Below, piece after piece: positions 29,559 through 41,304 of a stretch of DNA of 64,000 nucleotides (the stretch's first letter is position 1; each line of letters begins with the position of its first letter). The translations under genes and the position numbers were made by a program. Source of the stretch: Hyphomicrobiales bacterium (GTDB lineage Bacteria; Pseudomonadota; Alphaproteobacteria; Rhizobiales; Rhizobiaceae); assembly GCA_900469955.1 (NCBI GenBank), contig UBYX01000020.1, forward strand, positions 62,001-126,000, given 5' to 3'. The notes under the pieces are model-generated. The model was not told where the DNA came from and did not search any database. It saw only the letters and a list, made by a program, of their open reading frames with translations.

Positions 29559-32500
29559 ATGGATATGACGGGTAACCGCGGCCAGTCGCAGAACCAGGCC
29601 CATCCCCATGAGGCGGATCCGCTGTGGTACAAGGACGCGATCATCTACCAGCTTCACATCAAGTCGTTCTTCGACGCCAACGGCGACGGCATCGGCGACT
29701 TCAAGGGGCTGCACGAGAAGCTCGATCACGTCGCTTCGCTGGGAGCCAATACGATCTGGCTTTTGCCCTTCTTCCCCTCTCCGCGCCGCGACGACGGTTA
29801 CGATATCGCCGACTACACAAATGTCAGCCCCGACTATGGGACCATCGAAGAATTCACGGCATTCGTGGAAGCCGCCCATCAACGGGGTCTCAGGGTCGTG
29901 ATCGAGCTTGTCATCAACCACACTTCCGATCAGCATCCATGGTTCCAGCGGGCGCGGCATTCGCCGCCCGGCTCGCCGGAACGGGACTTCTACGTATGGT
30001 CGGACAACGATCATAAATTCCCGGAAACCCGCATCATCTTCCTGGATACGGAAAAGTCGAACTGGACGTGGGATCCCGTCGCCGGCGCCTATTACTGGCA
30101 CCGCTTCTATTCGCACCAGCCGGATCTGAACTTCGACAATCCGCTGGTGCTGGAGGAATTGCTCGGCGTGATGCGCTTCTGGCTCGAGACCGGCATCGAC
30201 GGGTTCCGGCTCGATGCCATTCCATATCTCATCGAGCGCGAAGGAACGATCAACGAGAACCTGCCCGAGACGCACGATATCCTGAAGAAGATCCGCGCCG
30301 CGCTGGATTCCACCCATCCCGGCAAGATGCTGCTCGCCGAAGCGAACCAATGGCCCGAAGATACCCGCGAGTATTTTGGCGACGGCGATGAATGCCACAT
30401 GGCCTTCCATTTTCCGCTGATGCCTCGCATGTACATGGCCATCGCCAAGGAAGACCGCTTCCCGATCACCGATATCATGCGGCAGACACCGGAAATTCCC
30501 GAAAACTGCCAGTGGGCCATCTTCCTTAGGAACCACGACGAGCTGACGCTGGAAATGGTGACCGACGAAGAGCGCGATTACCTCTGGAACATCTACGCCG
30601 CGGACCGGCGCGCCCGCATCAACCTCGGCATCCGGCGGCGGCTCTCCCCTCTGATGGAACGGGACCGGCGGCGCGTGGAACTGATGAACGGGCTGCTCTT
30701 GTCGATGCCGGGCACGCCTGTCGTCTACTATGGCGACGAAATAGGCATGGGAGACAACATCTATCTGGGGGACCGCGACGGCGTTCGCACTCCCATGCAG
30801 TGGTCCCCGGACCGCAACGGCGGTTTCTCCAAGGCAGATCCCGCCCGGCTCGTCCTGCCGCCGATCATGGATCCGCTCTACGGCTACGAGGCCGTGAATG
30901 TCGAGGCGCAGGGAGCAGACGCGCATTCGCTGCTCAACTGGACGAGGCGGATGCTGGCGCTGCGCAACAAGCACATGGCCTTCGGACGCGGCTCGTTGAG
31001 GTTCCTGTCACCCGGAAACCGCAAGATACTCGCCTACCTTCGCGAATACGACGGCGAGACGATCCTCTGCGTCGCCAATCTTTCGCGACTGCCGCAGGCG
31101 GTCGAACTCGACCTTGCCCAATTTGCGGGCCGCGTCCCAATCGAGTTGACCGGCATGTCGCCGTTCCCCCCGATCGGGCAGCTTACCTACCTGCTGACAC
31201 TGCCTCCCTACGGGTTCTTCTGGTTCCAGCTCGCCGCCGAAGCAGACGGGCCGGTGTGGCGCACCGAGCCGCCCGAACAGCTGCAGGACATGGTGACGAT
31301 GGTGATCCGCCGGGACCTGCAGGAACTGGTGGACGAGCCAAGATTGGCGAATGCGTTCTCGCAAGAAGTTCTGCCGCCCTATCTCGGCAAGCGTCGCTGG
31401 TTCGGCTCGAAAGGCGAAATCCTGCACTCCGCGAAATTGACGACCGCAACCCCGATCGCCTTTGCCAACAACATCCTTCTCGGCGAGCTGGAAGTTGATC
31501 TCGGCGGCCGCACGGATACTTATCTTCTGCCGCTCGCCGTCTCCTGGGACGACAATCAACCCAGCGCGCTTGCCCAGCAACTTGCGCTGGCGCGTATTCG
31601 TCAGGGCCGCCGTGTCGGCTTCCTGACGGACGGTTTTTCCATGGAGGGTCTCGCCCGCGGCGTGATACGGGGGCTTTGTGAACGAGCGGTGATTTCCGGC
31701 CGGGCCGGCACGCTGGAATTCCTTGGAACCGACCATCTCGACTGCGTGCACGTCAACGACGATATGCAGGTCCACTGGCTGTCGGCGGAACAGTCCAACA
31801 GTTCGCTCATCCTCGGCGACATGGCGATGGTGAAACTCATCCGCCACATCTTCCCGGGCACTCACCCCGAAGTGGAGATGACGCGGTACCTTACGGATGT
31901 CGGCTACAAGAACACCGCCCAGCTACTCGGCGAGGTGGCGCGGATCGCGCCTGATGGCAATCGGTATACGCTGATTATCGTTCAGGGCGCCATTCGCAAC
32001 CAGGGCGACGCCTGGAACTGGATGCTGAGCAATCTTCGCCGTTCGATTGACGAGATCGTGGTCACCGGCCTGGATGGCGACGCCGTCGACGACCATTTCA
32101 GACCGCTCATCGATTTTGTGACCATGATCGGCACGCGGCTAGGCGAATTGCATGTGGCCCTGGCCCAGCAGACGGACGACGAGGCATTTAAGCCGGTACG
32201 GGCTACCGATGCGGATGTGCAGAAATGGCGAGATTCGGTGGTTCACCAGATTACCCACAGCCTGTCGCTGCTCGAAGCAAAGACGGAAGTGCTGGAAGGC
32301 GAGGCGCAGCGGGAAGCGAAGGCGTTGCTGGAACGCCGTGACGACCTGCTGAGCGTGGCTGCAAATCTGGCGGAGGCTGCCAAGAACACGGTGATGACGC
32401 GCAACCACGGCGACTTTCACCTTGGTCAAATCCTGGTTGCGGAAGGCGACGCCTACATCATCGACTTCGAGGGCGAACCGACCCGGGATCTCGCCGACCG

Positions 32501-32863
32501 CCGCGCGAAGGCCAATCCACTGCGCGACGTTGCCGGGCTCCTCCGGTCGCTGAGCTATCTGGCCGCTTCCGCCGACCTTCACCGGGAAGTGGTGAACGAG
32601 GTGGACCACGATCGCCACAACGCCCTCGTCACGCGCTTCATAGAGATGGCAGAGCCGGCCTTCCTGCAGGCTTATTTCGGCGCCACCGAGGCATCCGACG
32701 CGTTGCGGCTTCCCGACGAGGCACGCGACCGCATCCTGAACCTCTTCCTGCTCGAAAAAGCGGCTTACGAAATCGCCTATGAAGTGCGCAGCCGCCCGCA
32801 CTGGCTTCCTCTTCCCCTTGCCGGCTTCTCGGCGATCGCGTCAAGACTTCTGGAGAACGCCTG

Positions 32864-32864
<1 letters not shown>
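29559..32864 (+). CDS. treS: Trehalose synthase-maltokinase fusion (TreS-Pep2)
   Basis: A 1101-residue fusion. The N-terminal GH13 part (about 15-570) interconverts trehalose and maltose: [20 protein letters not shown], nucleophile D219 ([12 protein letters not shown]), acid E261 ([11 protein letters not shown]) and D327 ([10 protein letters not shown]). The C-terminal part (about 590-1101) is a maltokinase of the phosphotransferase fold: [12 protein letters not shown], the catalytic [12 protein letters not shown] (D952) and IIDFEGEP (D969). It therefore makes maltose 1-phosphate for GlgE. A strong GGGAGG precedes ATG 29559. The stop overlaps the glgB start by one base (TGATG). Confidence 0.96.
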
Positions 32865-35071
<2,207 letters not shown>

Positions 35072-35087
35072 CGCGTCGGGCGAGATG

Positions 35088-36278
35088 CTAGTCGCGCCAG
35101 CCTGGCTGATAGGTGATCTTCTCCACGCCGGCAAAGCGCGCGACGCGGAGAAGTTCGGCCTCGAGCTTTTCCAGCCGACCGGCTGAAGGGCGAACGCCTT
35201 TTTCCAGCCACAGGCGCTTCACGTCCAGTACATCGGATTTCCGGTCAGCCTTCATGTCGATCCGGCCGATCATCCGGCCGCCTTCGAGCAGCGGGAAGAC
35301 ATAATAGCCGTATTGCCGTTTCGGCTCCGGCACGAAGACTTCGATGCGATAGAAGAAATTGAAAAGACGCTCGGCGCGGTCCCGGTTGCGCAGCAGCGGG
35401 TCAAATGGGCTGAGCACGCGCACCCGGGCAGGCGGCTCCGGAAGATCGCCCAGGTTTTCAGGAAACCCTGCAAAGGCAAAGGATAGCCGGGGCTTGCTGC
35501 CGTCGGCGGGTTCCACCAGAACCTCCGTCAGCTCATCACGATGGTCCGTAACCCATTCCTTGGCTTCCTGGGGTGTCACGATATCCCAGAAAGCAGCGAT
35601 CTCACCGGATGTCGCAAAGCCGAGCTTCTGGAGCGCGGTGCGGCAAGCCCAGTCGATGAACTCCTCGTGGCTCACCTCCGGCTCATGGTGGTGCGGTGGA
35701 ATGACCCGTTCGGCGAGATCATAGACTTTCTGGAAGTTCACTCGTCCGGCAATCGCCAGCTTGCCCGTATGCCAGTAGTATTCAAGCGCCGTCTTGTTCG
35801 GATGCCAGTTCCACCAGCCGCCCGATTTGTGATCCTCAACCTTCATGTCCCGCGACATGATCGCGCCATTCTCCGCGATATGTCGGAAGGTATCCTCGAA
35901 AGCGGAATCGAAACCCTCGCCGTGCCATTTCCTCCATCGTTCCGCAAGGACTGGCTCGCGACGGCGGAAGCGATGCTTCCAGTAACGAAACATCCGCGAC
36001 GGGATGATCGAGGCATCGTGCGTCCAGTGCTCGAAGAGTTCGCGATCCTTCTCCAGGAGTGCTTTCAGGTGGTCGCGCCGGTAGGTCTGGTTGCGCGAAA
36101 AGAGGATCATGTGATGGGCGCGCTCGACAGTCGCAATGCTATCTACCTGCACGAAGCCCAGATCATCGATGAGCTGGAGGAGCCCCGCCTTGGTGAGAGC
36201 ACGACCGGGCGGCTCGGAAAGCCGCTGCCGTTCGAGGAATATCTTTCGGGCCTGATCGTTTGGAATGAGAATCGCCAT
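35088..36278 (-). CDS. YcaQ-like winged-helix DNA glycosylase family protein (HTH_42)
   Basis: A 396-residue protein of the winged-helix family that includes E. coli YcaQ, a DNA glycosylase that unhooks interstrand crosslinks. Recognisable parts are LGFVQVDSIATVERAHHMIL near the N-terminus, LFEHWTHDASIIPSRMFRYW, the central HYEPE-like HHHEPEVSHEEFIDW, and the C-terminal LSPFDPLLRNRDRAERLFNF with IGRIDMKADRK. The preferred start is 36278 (MAILIPNDQARK); ATG 36314 would add 12 residues. Activity here is inferred from the family. It is convergent with glgB and divergent from bioM. Confidence 0.85.
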   Translation of the reverse strand: MAILIPNDQARKIFLERQRLSEPPGRALTKAGLLQLIDDLGFVQVDSIATVERAHHMILFSRNQTYRRDHLKALLEKDRELFEHWTHDASIIPSRMFRYWKHRFRRREPVLAERWRKWHGEGFDSAFEDTFRHIAENGAIMSRDMKVEDHKSGGWWNWHPNKTALEYYWHTGKLAIAGRVNFQKVYDLAERVIPPHHHEPEVSHEEFIDWACRTALQKLGFATSGEIAAFWDIVTPQEAKEWVTDHRDELTEVLVEPADGSKPRLSFAFAGFPENLGDLPEPPARVRVLSPFDPLLRNRDRAERLFNFFYRIEVFVPEPKRQYGYYVFPLLEGGRMIGRIDMKADRKSDVLDVKRLWLEKGVRPSAGRLEKLEAELLRVARFAGVEKITYQPGWRD

Positions 36279-36354
36279 GGACGTTAGACTAGGATGCCGT
36301 CGCGACGGTTTCAATGTTCACGTTCAGTTCCGCATTCCCCTTGCTCATTTTCCG

Positions 36355-36364
36355 TTCTATAGAC
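36355..36364 (+). promoter_or_regulatory. Possible BioR-like operator upstream of bioM
   Basis: TTCTATAGAC matches the rhizobial BioR biotin-repressor box (TTATMKATAA, as I recall it) at 7 of 10 positions and contains the 8-bp palindrome TCTATAGA. It is 23 bp before the bioM start, where a repressor site would be expected. The match is weak. Confidence 0.3.
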
Positions 36365-36386
36365 CGCTGAAAAGCGAGGGACCGGC

Positions 36387-37064
36387 TTGGATATTCGTTT
36401 CGAGGAAGCAGAAGCGCGTTTCGAGGGGCGTACAGTGCTCCATCCCCTCACCCTTTCGCTAAGCGAGCGGCGCATCGGGATCATCGGCCTCAACGGTTCC
36501 GGCAAGACCACCTTCGCCCGAATGATCAACGGGCTGGTCACCCCGTCGGCAGGTCACGTCGTCGTCAACGGCTTCGACACGGTCAAGCACGGTGAAAAGG
36601 TCCGGGCGGAAAGCGGCTTCATCTTCCAGAACCCTCAGAATCAAATCATCCTGCCGATCCTGAAAGAAGATATCGCTCTTGGCCTCAAGAGCCGAAAGCT
36701 CTCGAGACAACAGAGCGACGCCGCCGTGGATGCGGTGCTTGACCGGTTTGGCATCTCCCACCTCGCCACCCGCCGGGCTCACGAGCTTTCCGGGGGCGAG
36801 TTGCAGTTGGCAGCGCTTGCCTCGGTTCTGGTGACGGAACCCGATATCCTGATCATGGATGAGCCCACGAACCAGCTTGACCTGAAAAACCGCGAGTTGG
36901 TGAGGCGCACGATCGAAGGCCTGGGCGAAAACATCATCGTCATCAGCCATGATCTGGAACTGGTCGAAGATTTCGACCGCATGCTGCTTTTTCACGAAGG
37001 CCGGCTTGCCGCCGATGGCCCGCCCGCCGACACGATCCGGCGCTACCGGGAGCTTGCCCGATGA
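36387..37064 (+). CDS. bioM: Biotin ECF transporter ATPase BioM
   Basis: ATP-binding subunit of an energy-coupling factor transporter for biotin. The 225 residues hold the full ABC set: Walker A GLNGSGKTTFARM, Q-loop QNPQNQIILP, signature LSGGELQLAALASVL, Walker B ILIMDEPTNQLD and switch His VISHDLE. It begins with TTG at 36387 (LDIRFEEAEARF), with GAGGG 7 bp upstream. The stop overlaps the bioN start by 4 nt. The order bioM-bioN-bioY is the classic rhizobial biotin importer; this group is mostly biotin auxotrophic or scavenging. Confidence 0.95.
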   Translation: MDIRFEEAEARFEGRTVLHPLTLSLSERRIGIIGLNGSGKTTFARMINGLVTPSAGHVVVNGFDTVKHGEKVRAESGFIFQNPQNQIILPILKEDIALGLKSRKLSRQQSDAAVDAVLDRFGISHLATRRAHELSGGELQLAALASVLVTEPDILIMDEPTNQLDLKNRELVRRTIEGLGENIIVISHDLELVEDFDRMLLFHEGRLAADGPPADTIRRYRELAR

Positions 37065-37666
37065 AAACGCTTTACGTGGAAGGCGACAGTTTGCTGCATC
37101 GGCTTCCACCGCGCGCAAAACTTCTCGGTCTTGCAGCCGCAGGCATTGCTCTGTTCTTCTTCAGATCGATCCCACCGCTGGCGCTGGCGGCCCTGCTATG
37201 CGCGGCGATATATGCGTCGCTCGGCATCGGCCTGCGTCACTCATTCGCCCGCCTCCGGCCTATCTTCCTGACCATTGCCGTCGTTGCCCTGTTCACCCTG
37301 CTCGTCGGTTCTACCGAAGAGGCTGCAACCGTGCTCCTCCGGCTGACAAGCCTGATGCTGCTCGCAGCAGCGGTGACGGCCGCGACCGGGATCGGCGATT
37401 TCATCGACGAAATCACGCTCGCCGCCCGGCCTCTGGAACGGATCGGCCTCGTGAAAGCTGCCGATATCGGTCTGTCGATCGGTTTGGTTATCCGTTTCGT
37501 GCCGGAAATCCTGGATCGCTACCGTGCCATCAAGGACGCTCATTACGCCCGCGGCTTGAAGCCTCGCATTTTGACGCTCGCGGTCCCGCTGATCATTCTG
37601 ACGCTCAAGAATGCTGACGAGATCGCCGCAGCCATTGACGCCCGCGGTATTCGTACGCAGAAATGA
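37061..37666 (+). CDS. bioN: Biotin ECF transporter transmembrane protein BioN
   Basis: T-component (EcfT family) that couples the BioM ATPase to BioY. The 201 residues contain a hydrophobic N-terminal half with about four helices and the two cytoplasmic coupling motifs with Ala-Arg-Gly: ARPLERIG and the region YRAIKDAHYARGLKPRI. It overlaps bioM by 4 nt and lies 33 bp before bioY. This supports a single transporter operon. Confidence 0.93.
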   Translation: MKTLYVEGDSLLHRLPPRAKLLGLAAAGIALFFFRSIPPLALAALLCAAIYASLGIGLRHSFARLRPIFLTIAVVALFTLLVGSTEEAATVLLRLTSLMLLAAAVTAATGIGDFIDEITLAARPLERIGLVKAADIGLSIGLVIRFVPEILDRYRAIKDAHYARGLKPRILTLAVPLIILTLKNADEIAAAIDARGIRTQK

Positions 37667-37699
37667 TTCCGTCATCCGGAATTTAAGGAATCGCAAACC

Positions 37700-38263
37700 A
37701 TGATCACGCGTGATCTCGTTCTGGCCGCCTTGTTTGCCGCAATCATCGTAGCGCTCGGATTGCTTCCGCCCATCACGCTCGGTTTCATTCCGGTGCCGAT
37801 CACCGCTCAATCGCTCGGCGTCATGCTTGCCGGTGTGGTGCTCGGTTCTAAGCGTGGAACCGCCGCCGTGCTCCTGGTTCTCCTGCTTGCCGCGATCGGT
37901 CTGCCCGTACTCTCCGGAGGCCGCGGCGGCCTCGCGGTCTTTGCCGCACCGACCACCGGCTATCTCATCGGCTGGGTCTTCGCGGCCTTTGTGACCGGCT
38001 ACATCGCCGAACATTTCGTGGACCGAAGCCAGACCGGCCTCGTCCAGGGCGTGAATTTCTTCCTGGCAGCGCTGATCGGGGGCGTCGTGGTGCTTTATGC
38101 TTTCGGGATCACCTATCTGGCGCTCGTCACCGGGCTTGGTTTTTCCAAGGCTTTTCTGGGATCGCTCGCCTTCATTCCGGGCGATTGCTTCAAGGCCGTG
38201 ATCGCAGCGCTTGCAGGCCGCGCCGTGATGGTCGGCTATCCGCTGCTGCCGCAGCGGGCCTGA
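37700..38263 (+). CDS. bioY: Biotin transporter substrate-binding protein BioY
   Basis: S-component that binds biotin in the membrane. The 187 residues form six hydrophobic helices. The family motif GFIPVPITAQSLGVMLAGVV and the biotin-site GRGGLAVFAAPTTGYLIGW are present, as is the C-terminal LAFIPGDCFKAVIAALAG. AAGGAA lies 10 bp upstream. The stop is immediately adjacent to the stop of the convergent thioesterase gene, with no gap. Confidence 0.97.
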   Translation: MITRDLVLAALFAAIIVALGLLPPITLGFIPVPITAQSLGVMLAGVVLGSKRGTAAVLLVLLLAAIGLPVLSGGRGGLAVFAAPTTGYLIGWVFAAFVTGYIAEHFVDRSQTGLVQGVNFFLAALIGGVVVLYAFGITYLALVTGLGFSKAFLGSLAFIPGDCFKAVIAALAGRAVMVGYPLLPQRA

Positions 38264-38662
38264 TCAATCCAGGAAACCGTAGAGCCAGTCGCGCAGGTCT
38301 TCCGGAAGCGCGACCGGCTCCTTGCTACGGGGATCGCAGGCAGTCCAGACGACTTCAGCCTCTGCCACTGCTTCTTCGTCGCGCAACATATGCACCAGGA
38401 AGCCGGCCGATTTTCCGCCGATCTTGCTCACACCCACATGGGTATGGACGATATCCCCAAACTTCAATGCGGCGTGAAACGTACAGGTGATCTTGCCGAT
38501 TGCGAAGAAAGGATCGTCCTTCTGCGGCTTGCGGCGGTGCCAGAATTCAGTGACCGCCTCCTCGGCGCGAACCACATAGGCCGCACGGAACATCTCCCCA
38601 TTCATGTCCACATCGCGAAAGGGCACCCGGAATTCCTGCGATTTTACTGTGTCCTTGGCCAC
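38264..38662 (-). CDS. Acyl-CoA thioesterase (4-hydroxybenzoyl-CoA thioesterase type)
   Basis: A 132-residue hot-dog fold thioesterase. The active-site motif is in FRVPFRDVDMNGEMFRAAYV (the Asp near the start), followed by YVVRAEEAVTEFW. The start is GTG at 38662, with AGGAGGCAAG directly upstream; the longer frame to 38782 lacks family similarity. The acyl substrate is unknown. It is divergent from the HDAC-like gene. Confidence 0.87.
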   Translation of the reverse strand: MAKDTVKSQEFRVPFRDVDMNGEMFRAAYVVRAEEAVTEFWHRRKPQKDDPFFAIGKITCTFHAALKFGDIVHTHVGVSKIGGKSAGFLVHMLRDEEAVAEAEVVWTACDPRSKEPVALPEDLRDWLYGFLD

Positions 38663-38793
38663 CTTGCCTCCTCGGTTGCATCCCCATGTAAGACCATTCT
38701 TTCGTGCGAGACAAGCTCCGAAGCAAAAGGAGCATGCTTGAAAAATCACACCATCTGCGCCATGTCGGGCAGACAACCTCATGAGGCCGCCGC

Positions 38794-39726
38794 ATGACCA
38801 CGCGCCTTTACGAACACGACATCTTCCTCGAACACCGCACTCCCGAGGGGCATCCCGAACGCGCCGACCGGTTGCGGTCGCTGGCGATCGCCCTGCAGCA
38901 TCCGAACTTCGAAAAACTGGATCGCCAGCAGGCTCCCCAGGCGGACGAGGATACGGTCCTGCTTGCCCATCCGGAAAGCTATCTGCGCGCCGTGATGCGG
39001 GAAATCCCCGAGGAGGACACCATTCGCCAGATCGAGGCGGACACCTATGTCGGCCCGAAAAGCCTACAGGCGGCTCTGACGGGCATCGGCGGGGCCCTGG
39101 CCGCCGTCGACGACGTGCTTACCGGCAAGGTGGACAATGCCTTCGTCGCCGCGCGTCCTCCGGGCCACCATGCCGAAAAAGACAAGTATATGGGCTTCTG
39201 CCTGTTCAACAATGTCGCCATAGCAGCGCGCCATGCGCAGCAGAAATATGGTCTGGAACGTGTCGCAATCGTCGACTGGGATGTGCATCACGGCAACGGC
39301 ACCCAGGACATCTTCTGGGACGACCCTTCGGTGCTGTTTTGCTCGACGCATCAGATGCCACTTTATCCCGGTACCGGCGCCAAGGACGAAAGCGGCAAGG
39401 ACGGCAACATCGTCAACGCTCCGCTCTCGCCCGACACCGGCAGCGAACACTTCCGCGAGGCCTTCAAGAGTCGTGTGCTGCCGGCGCTCGAAAATTTTCG
39501 GCCCGATTTCATCCTGATTTCGGCGGGCTTCGATGCCCATCACCGCGATCCGCTGGCGCAGATCAACCTCGTCGGCGACGATTTCGACTGGGCAACGGGG
39601 CGGCTGATGGAAATCGCCGGCAAATACGCAAACAACCGGGTCGTAAGCCTGCTGGAGGGGGGCTATGATCTAGAGGGGCTGGCCGAATCGGCCGGCATGC
39701 ACATCTGCAGACTGATGAGGGGATAG
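38794..39726 (+). CDS. Histone deacetylase-like amidohydrolase
   Basis: A 310-residue Zn enzyme of the HDAC/acetylpolyamine amidohydrolase/AcuC superfamily. Bacterial members remove acetyl groups from polyamines or other small amines and possibly proteins. The catalytic set is intact: [20 protein letters not shown] (tandem His), [12 protein letters not shown] (Zn Asp and His), [13 protein letters not shown] (Zn Asp) and the [10 protein letters not shown] segment. It begins [22 protein letters not shown], a typical class II start, after GAGG. xseB starts 2 bp after its stop, so the two are co-transcribed. Confidence 0.94.
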   Translation: MTTRLYEHDIFLEHRTPEGHPERADRLRSLAIALQHPNFEKLDRQQAPQADEDTVLLAHPESYLRAVMREIPEEDTIRQIEADTYVGPKSLQAALTGIGGALAAVDDVLTGKVDNAFVAARPPGHHAEKDKYMGFCLFNNVAIAARHAQQKYGLERVAIVDWDVHHGNGTQDIFWDDPSVLFCSTHQMPLYPGTGAKDESGKDGNIVNAPLSPDTGSEHFREAFKSRVLPALENFRPDFILISAGFDAHHRDPLAQINLVGDDFDWATGRLMEIAGKYANNRVVSLLEGGYDLEGLAESAGMHICRLMRG

Positions 39727-39728
39727 AA

Positions 39729-39983
39729 ATGACCGAGAGCAACGAGACCGTCGATGTGAGCGGCTATTCTTTCGAAAAGGCGGTGGCCGAGCTCGAAGGC
39801 ATCGTCGCGCGGCTCGAACGCGGCGACGTGGCGCTCGATGAATCGATCGCCATCTACGAGCGCGGCGAAGCCCTGAAGAAACATTGCGAGAAGCTGCTGA
39901 CTGCGGCGGAAAACCGCATCGAGAAGATCCGCCTTGACCGCGCCGGCAAGCCGCAAGGGGTCGAGCCGCTCGACGGCGAGTAG
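39729..39983 (+). CDS. xseB: Exodeoxyribonuclease VII small subunit
   Basis: Small subunit of exonuclease VII, which degrades single-stranded DNA. The 84 residues are a two-helix coiled-coil. The signature [20 protein letters not shown] and [20 protein letters not shown] are diagnostic. It starts 2 bp after the HDAC-like stop. In many Rhizobiaceae dxs follows this pair closely; here dxs lies 6.2 kb further on, with the TRAP transporter, GNAT-like and pirin genes in between. Confidence 0.95.
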   Translation: MTESNETVDVSGYSFEKAVAELEGIVARLERGDVALDESIAIYERGEALKKHCEKLLTAAENRIEKIRLDRAGKPQGVEPLDGE

Positions 39984-40053
39984 GCTTCAAAGGGGCGAAC
40001 GGCGAATACAACCAAAGTCTTACGACCATCGCCACGATCGCGCCATAAACCGA

Positions 40054-40082
40054 TTGACGCTCCATGACCACCTCCCCATGAT
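40054..40082 (+). promoter_or_regulatory. Candidate promoter of the TAXI-TRAP operon
   Basis: TTGACG (40054-40059), a 17-bp spacer and CATGAT (40077-40082) form a possible sigma70-type promoter 39 bp before the GTG start of the solute-binding protein. The -35 is good and the -10 is moderate. Confidence 0.45.
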
Positions 40083-40120
40083 AGCCGCCATCTGAATGGT
40101 TGCTTTGGGAGGAGACGATC

Positions 40121-41092
40121 GTGACGCTTGGTGTGAAATCCAGTAAAATCAATCTGATGTTTGCCGCAACGATGGCGGTATCGACGTTCATTTCGGCTGG
40201 TGGCGCGAAGGCTGCCGAATTCATCAACGTACTGACCGGCGGCACCTCCGGCGTGTATTACCCGCTCGGCGTCGCGCTTTCTGAGATATACGGCCAGGGC
40301 ATCAAGGGCTCCCGCACGCAGGTGCAGGCTACCAAGGCGTCGGTCGAGAACCTCAACCTGCTTCAGGCCGGACGCGGCGAGATCGCCTTCTCGCTGGGGG
40401 ATTCCGTTCAGGAAGCCTGGAAGGGCAACAAGGAAGCGGGCTTTCCCGCCAAGCTGGACAAGCTGCGCGGCATCGCTGCCATCTATCCCAATTACATTCA
40501 GGTGGTCGCCAGCGCCGATTCAGGCGTGAAGACGCTTGCCGATCTCAAGGGCAAGAGCCTGTCCGTCGGGGCCCCCGCCTCGGGAACCGAACTCAATGCC
40601 CGCGCCATCTTTTCGGCCGCCGGCATGTCCTACAAGGATCTCGGCAAGACCGAATACCTGCCATTCGCTGAATCGGTCGAGCTCATCAAGAACCGCCAGC
40701 TCGACGCCACGCTTCAGTCCGCCGGGCTCGGCGTCGCATCGATCCGCGACCTTGCAACGTCGGTGAAGATCAACGTGGTGGCGATCCCGAAGGCCGAGGT
40801 GGACAAGATCGGCGCACCTTACGTGTCGGTGAAAATCCCGGCCGGGACCTATGAAGGCCAGACGGCGGAGGTGGAAACGGCGGCTGTCGGCAACTTCCTG
40901 ATCACCCATTCCGGCGTCTCCGACGAAACCGTCTATCAGATGACCAAGCTGCTCTTCGAAAACCTGCCGAAGCTGACCGCCGCCCACGCAGCAGCCAAGG
41001 CGATCGACGCGAAGAAGGCGCTCGACGGCATGCCGGTGCCGCTGCATCCGGGTGCCGAGCGCTATTACAAGGAAGCGGGGCTGATGAAGTAA
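40121..41092 (+). CDS. TAXI family TRAP transporter solute-binding protein
   Basis: Periplasmic receptor of a tripartite ATP-independent periplasmic transporter. The start is GTG at 40121 behind GGGAGGAG. It gives a signal peptide (MTLGVKSSKINLMFAATMAVST, cleaved near GGAKAAEF) and a 323-residue protein. The TAXI family signature is EFINVLTGGTSGVYYPLGVA, and DLKGKSLSVGAPASGTE follows. Ligands of TAXI receptors are mostly unknown, with dicarboxylates and glutamate reported in some. A fused permease and a DUF1850 protein follow. The 212-bp gap to the permease carries a palindromic repeat. Confidence 0.95.
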   Translation: MTLGVKSSKINLMFAATMAVSTFISAGGAKAAEFINVLTGGTSGVYYPLGVALSEIYGQGIKGSRTQVQATKASVENLNLLQAGRGEIAFSLGDSVQEAWKGNKEAGFPAKLDKLRGIAAIYPNYIQVVASADSGVKTLADLKGKSLSVGAPASGTELNARAIFSAAGMSYKDLGKTEYLPFAESVELIKNRQLDATLQSAGLGVASIRDLATSVKINVVAIPKAEVDKIGAPYVSVKIPAGTYEGQTAEVETAAVGNFLITHSGVSDETVYQMTKLLFENLPKLTAAHAAAKAIDAKKALDGMPVPLHPGAERYYKEAGLMK

Positions 41093-41108
41093 GGCGCGGC
41101 GCGCCTTT

Positions 41109-41265
41109 CCTTCTCCCCTGCGGGGGAGAAGGAGGCCCCAAGGGCCGGTTGATCAGGACGGCGCCAGCCATCTGCTCTTCGCTCTGCTTCGAGCCTTCGT
41201 GGCTACGCTCCCCAGCCCCCCTCGTCGCCTCGCATCCGCTTGGCCCTTCCCCCCGCCGGGGAGAA
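41109..41265. repeat. Rhizobial-type intergenic palindromic repeat
   Basis: CCTTCTCCCC-TGCG-GGGGAGAAGG (41109-41132) is a perfect hairpin with 10-bp arms and a tetraloop. A second imperfect one, CTTCCCCCCGCCGGGGAGAAG, ends at about 41265. The two frame an about 115-bp segment without coding signals. Such CTTCTCCCC palindromes are widespread between rhizobial genes. The hairpin has no T-run, so attenuation or mRNA stability between receptor and permease genes is only a guess. Confidence 0.6.
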
Positions 41266-41304
41266 GAAGGAGCAAGCTAGGCAATCGAATTCCGGAAGAA
41301 CTTC

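Noticed and set aside
39670..40065. Minus-strand frame with a very good Shine-Dalgarno (GGGGAGGT) and ATG at 40065
   Set aside because: After about 25 plausible residues it turns into an Arg-rich antisense copy of xseB and the HDAC-like gene. The GGGGAGG tract is probably chance. A short peptide cannot be fully excluded.
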